32,677 bases of DNA from Candidatus Rifleibacteriota bacterium (GTDB taxonomy: Bacteria > Riflebacteria > Ozemobacteria > Ozemobacterales > Ozemobacteraceae), in the NCBI GenBank assembly GCA_029560455.1, contig JAKQKW010000221.1:1-32677 (forward strand), read 5' to 3'. Below, one piece after another: positions 24,159-30,735 of the stretch. The notes below the pieces were generated by a model. The model had not been told where the DNA came from. It did no database searches and saw only the letters and a list, made by a program, of their open reading frames with translations. The translations under genes were made by a program, and so were the position numbers. Positions within the stretch are counted from its first letter, which is position 1, and every line of letters starts with the position of its first letter.

Positions 24159-26972
24159 TCAGCAGGGTTTGCCGCAGGTGTTGCAGTAATAGTCTTTTAA
24201 AGAGTTTACTGCATTGCAGTGTGGGCAGTTCTTTTGTGGCCCGGCAGGTGGCGCCTGTTTTGCTGCCGGCGGAGCCGCAGGTGCTGTCGGTTTAAGTGGT
24301 GGCAGCAGATTTTCGTTGTCATCACCTATGCTGTCATAATCGGGGAACCCGCCACCTGCAGGCGCTGTCGTTTGCCCAGGCTCATTGCCGATGCTTTCAT
24401 AATCAGGAAATGCGCCGGAACCTGTTGTCTGTGACGGGTAGGCATCGTTGCCAATGTTTTCATAATCAGGAAATCCGCCTGCAGGTGGGGTTGCCTGACC
24501 GCTGTCATTGCCTATGCTGTCATAGTCAGGAAAAGCCCCGGGGGCCGGTCTTGCGGCTGCCTCGCTTTCGGTTTTGAGGCGCAGTCCGCTGCGAGCTTGA
24601 CCGGCATTCGTTCTTGGTCGATCTTCCATGAATTCTTCCTGGGCTGGAAAGCGGGCTGCGGCAGTCTCACGCCATTTCTGTGCTTCCTGTGGGTTATCGA
24701 GCCGATGGTAGTTTTCGATGATTGCCATATAATATTCGGGAATTTCTGGTGCGGCTTTTATGGCGCGCTCAAAAATCTTCAGAGACTGCTGGCTGTAAGT
24801 TTGCCGCTTGATAAAAACGTCGGCGAGATAGACAACCGATTCGACATCGGCCGGGTTGATCGAAATGGCTTTGAGAATGAAATCCTGAGCCATTTTGTGG
24901 TCAGCCTGCTGCCTGATATATACCCTCGCCAGATATGAGATGACGTCTTTGCGGGTCTCGTCAATTTTCAGCAGAGCCTGAACATGTTCGAGACCCATTG
25001 GTGAAGAATCTTCAATTATAAGGGCGGCTTCGCCGGCAATTCTTTTGGCGAGAGGGTTGCGGGCATCTTTTTTGAGAAGGTTGTTGGCCATCTCATAGGC
25101 CCGTTGCGGGTTGCCGGTTCGCAAAAGGGCCTCGGCCAGCATGACCTGAACCTGTTTGGGGTTAGGTGTGTCTTCTTTGGCGAAGCGCTCTTCAAGAAAA
25201 GCGAGGTTGACTTCATAATTGCCGCTCTCTTTGATCTTTTCGAGCTTATTGATCATGCTCGTTGCTTTCCAGTTTGCAAGTGCCTCTTTGCCCATTTTTA
25301 CCGCAGGAAACGCAAGGCCGAGCATGAGAATGTAAATCCCGAACTGCACCTTATAAAGATATATCCAGTAGATAGTGCTGGAAATATCGCTTCTGAACGA
25401 ACTGTTACGGTTTTTAACCCGGGTGAGGTATTCGAGTGCTTTATCTCTGTCACCTTCCTGATAACTGACCATGCCGATGATGTAGTCATGCAGAGTTTCG
25501 TGTTCAGGGTCACCCTCGAGGGCAATTATGGCTTCGCGAGCTTCAGTGTATTTACCGGTTTTCAGACAGGTTTCGGCAAAAATTGCTGAAATGGCCTTGC
25601 TGTGCTCAGGAAATTCAGAAAGCAGTTCTTTGCCACGGCTGTAACACTCTTCATAGCTCTCGGCCGAAAATAGGTTGTCAAATTCATTGAATTTTACAGA
25701 AAAGTCGTTCTGTCTCTCTCTGGCCTTTGCAGACATTTTTTTCATTTCAGCAATGCGTGCCGGCAGGTCTTTATTGTCAGGTGCGAGCCCCAGTGCTTTC
25801 TCGTAGCTCATGGCTGCCATGTCGAAGTTTTTTTTCTGCTCGTTTTCTTCGCCTTCCTTGATAAAAAGCTGCAGCTGTCTTGCCAGTTCCATTTTTCGCT
25901 TCTTTTCGGCGATTACAGCTGCGTTGGCCTTTGCTTCTTCGGCCCGGATTTTGTCGACAATGCCTGAAACAGATGTCAGCCGCTCAGCCAGGTCTTTGTT
26001 CTCCGGGAATTCCTGGGTTGACTCATGCAGTTTTTCAAGAGCTTCTTCATATTTTTTTGCCGCAATCAGGGCGTCTACGTCTTTTATTGACTGTTTCAGA
26101 GATGCCTCTTTTTCAATTTTGTCCATCAGCTCAAGGATCTCTGAGGATTTTGCTCCGGGCATTTTGCCTGCATTCTGCAGCAGCTCAAGGGCTTTGGTGT
26201 AATCACCCTTTTCGGAGCTGATTTTAGCTTCGTCAACCAGGCGTTTGACGTTCTCTTCGGCCTTGTTGCTCAATTCTCGTTTGAGGGCATACATGTCATC
26301 GTTGTGAGCTCTGATTTTTCCGGCCTGATCAAGAAATGTCTTGGTCATGGCAAAATCGCCGTCGCGGTAAAAAGCCTTGGCAACTATAACGAGAGATGCC
26401 TGTAGGTTCTGATCATCGGCTTCTTCAAGCGACTTGGCGTTGGATTTTACAATAAGGTCGCCTTCTTTTTTGATTTTTTCGTATTCGCCCGTTTTCCACC
26501 AGTGTTCAAGCAGGCTCTGCCATATTTTTGTGCCGCCGGGGTAGGCCAGACATGCCTTATGCAGAAATTCGGCCATTTCGTTAGTCTGGCCTTTTGCCTG
26601 GGCAGTTTTGGCGTTTAAAATATAAAGCGCGCCAAGAGTTTTTTGCACTTCGAGCTCGCCAGGGTTGAGCTTCAGTGCCTTGGCAAGGAGTTTTTCTGCT
26701 TCAGCCTCTTTTTTCATCTTGATAAAAGCCCGGCCGGCGAGAAACCAGGGTTCCCAGTTGTCGGGTTCGAGATCCATGGCCTGCTTCAGCAGCTTCAGGG
26801 CCTGTTCATACTGAAAAAGGTTCAGGTGATCTTTGGCTTTTTTGGTCAAATCTTCTGAGGCGCCGATCTGCTTCTGTGCAAAAAGCGGAGCCATGCATGA
26901 AATCAGCATGACCAGCAATAACAACAGTAATCTGGAGCTGTTTTTAACCGGCATAGTTTGTGGTTGAAGCAT
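24159..26972 (-). CDS. large TPR protein with FPDY repeats and C-terminal zinc ribbon
   Basis: 937 aa. The N-terminus (RLLLLLLVMLISCMAPLFAQ) is a signal sequence; LISC could be a lipobox, or cleavage may follow LFAQ. Many tetratricopeptide repeats fill about 35-530, mixed with Lys/Glu-rich helices that may be coiled coils (about 220-420). A transmembrane segment lies near 540-560 (VQFGIYILMLGLAFPAVKMG). A second TPR block (about 570-780) follows, then a Pro/Ala/Gly-rich region with four copies of FPDY[DE][SN]IG[ND][DE] (about 810-890), and last a zinc ribbon CPHC...CNTC. This predicts an N-terminal part outside and a C-terminal part inside the cytoplasm. It is probably a scaffold; the partners are unknown. 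The leader before the start is short and no clear Shine-Dalgarno is seen. Confidence 0.85.
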   Translation of the reverse strand: MLQPQTMPVKNSSRLLLLLLVMLISCMAPLFAQKQIGASEDLTKKAKDHLNLFQYEQALKLLKQAMDLEPDNWEPWFLAGRAFIKMKKEAEAEKLLAKALKLNPGELEVQKTLGALYILNAKTAQAKGQTNEMAEFLHKACLAYPGGTKIWQSLLEHWWKTGEYEKIKKEGDLIVKSNAKSLEEADDQNLQASLVIVAKAFYRDGDFAMTKTFLDQAGKIRAHNDDMYALKRELSNKAEENVKRLVDEAKISSEKGDYTKALELLQNAGKMPGAKSSEILELMDKIEKEASLKQSIKDVDALIAAKKYEEALEKLHESTQEFPENKDLAERLTSVSGIVDKIRAEEAKANAAVIAEKKRKMELARQLQLFIKEGEENEQKKNFDMAAMSYEKALGLAPDNKDLPARIAEMKKMSAKARERQNDFSVKFNEFDNLFSAESYEECYSRGKELLSEFPEHSKAISAIFAETCLKTGKYTEAREAIIALEGDPEHETLHDYIIGMVSYQEGDRDKALEYLTRVKNRNSSFRSDISSTIYWIYLYKVQFGIYILMLGLAFPAVKMGKEALANWKATSMINKLEKIKESGNYEVNLAFLEERFAKEDTPNPKQVQVMLAEALLRTGNPQRAYEMANNLLKKDARNPLAKRIAGEAALIIEDSSPMGLEHVQALLKIDETRKDVISYLARVYIRQQADHKMAQDFILKAISINPADVESVVYLADVFIKRQTYSQQSLKIFERAIKAAPEIPEYYMAIIENYHRLDNPQEAQKWRETAAARFPAQEEFMEDRPRTNAGQARSGLRLKTESEAAARPAPGAFPDYDSIGNDSGQATPPAGGFPDYENIGNDAYPSQTTGSGAFPDYESIGNEPGQTTAPAGGGFPDYDSIGDDNENLLPPLKPTAPAAPPAAKQAPPAGPQKNCPHCNAVNSLKDYYCNTCGKPC
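24310..24545 (-). repeat. four tandem FPDY-motif coding repeats
   Basis: Within the TPR gene, a unit of about 62 nt recurs four times (near 24320, 24384, 24448 and 24507 on the plus strand, each with a 'tcata[ag]tc[ag]gg' core). It encodes FPDYDSIGND, FPDYENIGND, FPDYESIGNE and FPDYDSIGDD separated by Gly/Pro/Thr/Ala linkers. Confidence 0.8.
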
Positions 26973-26984
26973 TATGGAGACTTA

Positions 26985-27013
26985 AAAATAACCTTTTTTT
27001 TAAGCTAAGGCAA
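26985..27013 (-). promoter_or_regulatory. weak promoter candidate of the TPR gene
   Basis: On the minus strand, TTGCCT (27013-27008), a 17-bp A-rich spacer and TATTTT (26990-26985). Transcription would start only a few bases before the ATG at 26972, giving an almost leaderless message, which would fit the absence of a Shine-Dalgarno. Support is weak. Confidence 0.3.
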
Positions 27014-27091
27014 TGAAAAAACAAAACTATGTACATTTTGTGGTGATTTTTCACCTGGAAACCTTTTATCATAACGCCGGGCAAATATTCA

Positions 27092-27120
27092 TTGACTTGC
27101 TGTGCCCCCTTGAATATAAT
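27092..27120 (+). promoter_or_regulatory. strong sigma-70 promoter of secDF
   Basis: TTGACT (27092-27097), 17-bp spacer, TATAAT (27115-27120): 5/6 and 6/6 matches with ideal spacing, about 36 bp before the likely start of transcription's downstream ribosome-binding site AAGGGAG (27147-27153) and the ATG at 27163. Confidence 0.85.
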
Positions 27121-27162
27121 ACGTGTCTACTTTGGTCGACCTCAGCAAGGGAGTTTCTGTAA

Positions 27163-28845
27163 ATGAAGAGTAAACATAGAGTCAAAATCATTGTAGTATT
27201 AGCGGTATTGCTGTTCTCCGTCTTTTACGCGCTGCCGTCTACAAAGATATGGGAAAACGCCTTCGGCATCATTTCCCCTGATGAACAGGCCGGTGTGCCT
27301 GCCCGCCTGCTTGAATATTCTGCCGGTGAAGACGGAAAATCAGCCGTGGTGAAAATCCAGGTTGATAAAATGGCAGAACTTTTCAATAGAAGCAAAAACC
27401 CGGCGCGCCCCGATGACGCCCTCAACAATGTGGCGGAAACTGTGCGCAAGACTCTTGTTGACGCAGGTTGTGAAGCCCGCGTAATCAACCCGGACTATGA
27501 AAACGGCAACGCCAGCATCAGAGTTAACGGCAAATCGGCTGACGAGCTTAAAGCTCTTGTTGGCTCCTCAAGACTTTATGCCAGACTGCCCCTGATACTC
27601 TCTTCTCTTTTCCCGAGATCCAAGATTACCCTCGGCCTCGACCTCAAGGGCGGTATTGACCTTGTTTATCAGGTTGACCTCAACTCGATCCAGGAAAACG
27701 ACAGCATTACCGATGCCGTTAAACGCTCGGTTGAAATCATCAGAAACAGAATTGATATGTATGGTATTGCCGAACCCAGCATCAAAGCCCAGGAAGGCAA
27801 CCGTATCCGCATTCAGCTCCCCGGCGTTAAAGACCCGGAACGTGTAAAACAGCTGATTCAGAACACTGCCATGCTGCAGTTCCACATCGTTGTCGATCAG
27901 GCTCTTACCGCCGCCCAGCTTGAACCGGTTAACCCCGAAGCTGAAATCGTTCTCATGAAACCCGCTAGCCCGCAGCAGCAGGCCATGTGGTTCAAACTCA
28001 ACAAAAAAGCCGACGTTACCGGTCGCGATCTGAAATTTGCCAAGGTCGCCTTTGACGACATGGGTGCTCCGATCGTTCACCTCGAATTCAACGCCGAAGG
28101 TGCTGCCAAGTTTGCCCAGGTCACCGGTTCTCACATTGGTGAACAGCTGGCCATCGTTCTTGACAACAAAGTGCACAGCGCTCCCGTAATTCAGTCACGC
28201 ATTACCGGTGGCATGGCCCAGATCACTGGCCGCTTCACCTTCGAAGAGGCACAGAACCTCTCGATCGTTCTCCGCGCCGGCGCCCTTCCCGCCAGCCTGA
28301 TTGCCCTCGAAAGCCGCGTCGTCGGCCCGACCCTCGGCCAGGAATCAATCAATGCCGGTTGGGCCGCAGGTATCATCGGAACCCTGCTCGTATTCATGTA
28401 TATGGCAGTATTCTACAAACTCTCCGGCATCTTCGCCGATCTGGCAGTTCTGTTCAATACCCTGATCATCTTTGCCGTTCTCGTTTTCTTCGGCGGCACG
28501 CTGACTCTCCCCGGTATTGCCGGTCTCATTCTTACCGTTGGTATGGCCGTTGACGCCAACGTTATCATTTTTGAAAGAATCAAAGAAGAATTCAAGTCTG
28601 GCAAAACTGTTAAAGCTTCGATAAACGCCGGTTTTGACCGTGCTCTTGCCTGTATCATCGACTCTAACGTAACCACTCTGCTGACCGTTGCAATTCTCTA
28701 TGCTTTCGGTTCTGGCCCGATTCGCGGTTTTGCGACCACGCTCGGTATCGGTCTCATTGCCAACGTTTTCACCGCCATCGTCTGCGTTAAACTGGCCCTT
28801 GACATGTATTACGCCGATGGTCGCGCCAAAACCCTGAGCATCTGA
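27163..28845 (+). CDS. secD: protein translocase subunit SecD
   Basis: 560 aa. Together with SecF it uses the proton gradient to help pull exported proteins out of SecYEG on the periplasmic side. One N-terminal helix (about 8-25) precedes a large periplasmic region with the LGLDLKGG motif (157-164) that defines SecD. A cluster of five helices follows from about residue 395 with the conserved AGIIGTLLVFMYMAVFY, GLILTVGMAVDANVIIFERIKEE and IDSNVTTLLT segments (RND-type permease core). Length is normal. It has its own strong promoter and Shine-Dalgarno. The usual neighbour yajC is not upstream; the divergent TPR gene is there instead. The secF start lies 28 bases after its stop. Confidence 0.97.
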   Translation: MKSKHRVKIIVVLAVLLFSVFYALPSTKIWENAFGIISPDEQAGVPARLLEYSAGEDGKSAVVKIQVDKMAELFNRSKNPARPDDALNNVAETVRKTLVDAGCEARVINPDYENGNASIRVNGKSADELKALVGSSRLYARLPLILSSLFPRSKITLGLDLKGGIDLVYQVDLNSIQENDSITDAVKRSVEIIRNRIDMYGIAEPSIKAQEGNRIRIQLPGVKDPERVKQLIQNTAMLQFHIVVDQALTAAQLEPVNPEAEIVLMKPASPQQQAMWFKLNKKADVTGRDLKFAKVAFDDMGAPIVHLEFNAEGAAKFAQVTGSHIGEQLAIVLDNKVHSAPVIQSRITGGMAQITGRFTFEEAQNLSIVLRAGALPASLIALESRVVGPTLGQESINAGWAAGIIGTLLVFMYMAVFYKLSGIFADLAVLFNTLIIFAVLVFFGGTLTLPGIAGLILTVGMAVDANVIIFERIKEEFKSGKTVKASINAGFDRALACIIDSNVTTLLTVAILYAFGSGPIRGFATTLGIGLIANVFTAIVCVKLALDMYYADGRAKTLSI

Positions 28846-28873
28846 TTTAAAGTAAAGAGAAAGGTTGAAAACC

Positions 28874-29797
28874 ATGCTTATTCCAATAATGAAACACAAG
28901 AGTACGTTCTTTTATATTTCCGGTCTGCTGGTGATTCTTGGCATCCTGCTTCTCTTCGTCAAAGGTCTGAACTATGGCATCGACTTCAAGGGCGGCAGCA
29001 TCATTCACGTCAGATTTGACGCTGAATCAAATGAAAACAAGATTCGCGAACATTTCAAGCAGATGGAAAAATCACTGGGTCTTTATTTTACCTCTGAACA
29101 GATTGTCGTTCAGTCAGTTGCCGGTGGCCAGGGCCGTGAATTCATCATTCAGTATCCCGCCGCTCCGGTAGATACCGCTAAAAACGCTGAAGTGCACGAT
29201 CAGATTCTCAAGAGCCTCAAGGAAATGGCCCCGTTCTCTGATGAAGCCCTTCAGGTATCCAACGTTGGCCCGACCATCGGTGATGAAATGAAAAAACAGG
29301 GCATCTGGGCTGCATTGCTCTCAGTAATCGGTATTCTCCTTTACCTGGCCTATCGTTTTGAATTTCAGTCAGCCACCGGCACCATCGTTGCTGTTGTGCA
29401 CGACCTGTTCATCACCCTCGGTTTTCTTTCAATCGTCGGCATTGAATTTGACGTCACCGTTCTTGCCGCGATCCTGACTCTGCTGGGTTATTCAGTTAAC
29501 GATTCGATCGTCGTTCTCGACAGAATCCGCGAAAACCGCAAGATTTCAAAAGAAACCAATCTGGCCAGTATCGTCGATCTGTCAATCAATCAGACCTTCG
29601 GCCGCACTATCAATACCTCTGTAACCACCCTTCTTGCTCTTATCGCTATTCTCGTTCTGGGCGGCGCCTCGATCAAGAGCTTTGCCATGACTCTGACCTT
29701 CGGCGTAATCGTTGGTACCTATTCATCGATCTTTATTGCCAGCCCGGTCATGTGCGAACTGAGCACCGCTGAAAAGAAAAGCGCCGCTGCCAAGTAA
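28874..29797 (+). CDS. secF: protein translocase subunit SecF
   Basis: 307 aa, partner of SecD. An N-terminal helix (about 11-30) is followed by the SecF-type GIDFKGG (35-41), a periplasmic domain, and five further helices with VAVVHDLFITLGFLSIVGIEFDVTVLAAILTLLGYSVNDSIVVLDRIRENR and SINQTFGRTINTSVTTLLAL, the conserved SecF core. I chose ATG 28874 because GAGAAAGG ends 9 bases before it; a TTG at 28865 lies directly against that site. A rho-independent terminator follows 14 bp after the stop. Confidence 0.97.
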   Translation: MLIPIMKHKSTFFYISGLLVILGILLLFVKGLNYGIDFKGGSIIHVRFDAESNENKIREHFKQMEKSLGLYFTSEQIVVQSVAGGQGREFIIQYPAAPVDTAKNAEVHDQILKSLKEMAPFSDEALQVSNVGPTIGDEMKKQGIWAALLSVIGILLYLAYRFEFQSATGTIVAVVHDLFITLGFLSIVGIEFDVTVLAAILTLLGYSVNDSIVVLDRIRENRKISKETNLASIVDLSINQTFGRTINTSVTTLLALIAILVLGGASIKSFAMTLTFGVIVGTYSSIFIASPVMCELSTAEKKSAAAK

Positions 29798-29811
29798 GTT
29801 TTGTTTTTTTT

Positions 29812-29835
29812 AAGGCGCCGCAAGGCGCCTTTTTT
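29812..29835 (+). terminator. rho-independent terminator between secF and dtd
   Basis: AAGGCGCC (29812-29819), GCAA tetraloop, GGCGCCTT (29824-29831) and a T-run to 29835. It ends the secDF message 14 bp after secF. The dtd Shine-Dalgarno (GGAG 29839-29842) begins only four bases later. Confidence 0.9.
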
Positions 29836-29848
29836 ATTGGAGTTGATT

Positions 29849-30304
29849 ATGAAAGCTGTAGTCCAAAGAGTAAGATGCGCATCACTCTCTGTCGATGCAT
29901 GTCTGGTTTCAAGCATCGGCCAGGGACTCGTCTGTTACCTCGGCGTCGGTCGCGGCGACACCGTTAAAGAAATGCAATGGCTGGCAAAAAAAGTTGCCGG
30001 CTTGAGAATATTTCCTGATCAGGCCGGTAAAATGAACCTGTCGGTGAAGGACTGTGGCTTCGAAATTCTTGTCGTTTCGCAGTTCACACTGTTCGGTGAC
30101 ATTCGCAACGGCTTCAGGCCCAGCTTTATCGAGGCAGAAGCGCCAGAACCCGCCGAAAAAATGTATGAAGCGTTTTGTGCCGAACTTGAGACCGCCGGAG
30201 TGTGCAAGGTTGCACGAGGGGTTTTCGGTGCGGACATGCTGATTTCACAAGAAAACCAGGGGCCGGTCACCATTATTTTAGATTCGGCAGTTCGAAACCT
30301 TTAA
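29849..30304 (+). CDS. dtd: D-aminoacyl-tRNA deacylase
   Basis: 151 aa, cytoplasmic. Hydrolyses D-amino acids wrongly attached to tRNA (and Gly from tRNA-Ala), a proofreading role. The start MKAVVQRVRCASLSVD is canonical, and both active-site motifs are present: SQFTL in LVVSQFTLFGD, and the Gly-cisPro region NQGPVT, where NDGPVT is more common. Length matches the family. I chose ATG 29849 with GGAG 6 bases upstream; an in-frame ATG at 29801 would lie before the terminator and add 16 non-conserved residues. Because the terminator is immediately upstream, expression needs read-through or an internal promoter. Confidence 0.95.
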   Translation: MKAVVQRVRCASLSVDACLVSSIGQGLVCYLGVGRGDTVKEMQWLAKKVAGLRIFPDQAGKMNLSVKDCGFEILVVSQFTLFGDIRNGFRPSFIEAEAPEPAEKMYEAFCAELETAGVCKVARGVFGADMLISQENQGPVTIILDSAVRNL

Positions 30305-30312
30305 GGCGTCAA

Positions 30313-30735
30313 TCAGGAGCCAAACAGCTTTTTTCTGAGGTTCTTCAGATAGATCAGGCTCTTGTTGGTTGCCGGATCTTCGCCGCCTTTTTTGATCTTA
30401 TCGGTCATCATTTCTTCGATCTTGGCAAAAGTGGCCGGATCAAGCAGCATTCGGGTTGGTTTAACCGAATAGGTGAAGGCAACGCTCATCAAAAAATCAC
30501 GGTCGAATTCTTCAAGACCCTTCTGGATTCTGATGTGTTCGAGCAGCTCAAAATCCTGCTTTGAGATGGCAAAGTAGGGGTCTGCAGACTTGGCAGGGCT
30601 GGTTTTGACATAAATCAGGGCGATGGTGAGAAAAAGGGCCGGCAAAATCAGCATCAGAAAAGTTTCTGTCTGCTGACTCGAACTGCTGAAATATTCTTGA
30701 AGCGCCTGAAGCACTTCCCGCCCGGTCAGACTCAT
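30313..30735 (-). CDS. small membrane-anchored protein, unrecognised
   Basis: 140 aa. One transmembrane helix (about residues 25-43, FLMLILPALFLTIALIYV) is followed by a soluble part of about 95 residues, mainly helical: DFELLEHIRIQKGLEEFDRDFLMSVAFTYSVKPTRMLLDPATFAKIEEMM, then a Lys-rich end. The pattern of a short helical domain after one membrane helix reminds me of the N-terminal region of some membrane PilZ proteins, but no PilZ domain is present, so this is only a hint. It converges on dtd (8 bases between stops). Its start directly follows the HEAT-repeat gene's stop, so the two minus-strand genes form one unit. Confidence 0.7.
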   Translation of the reverse strand: MSLTGREVLQALQEYFSSSSQQTETFLMLILPALFLTIALIYVKTSPAKSADPYFAISKQDFELLEHIRIQKGLEEFDRDFLMSVAFTYSVKPTRMLLDPATFAKIEEMMTDKIKKGGEDPATNKSLIYLKNLRKKLFGS

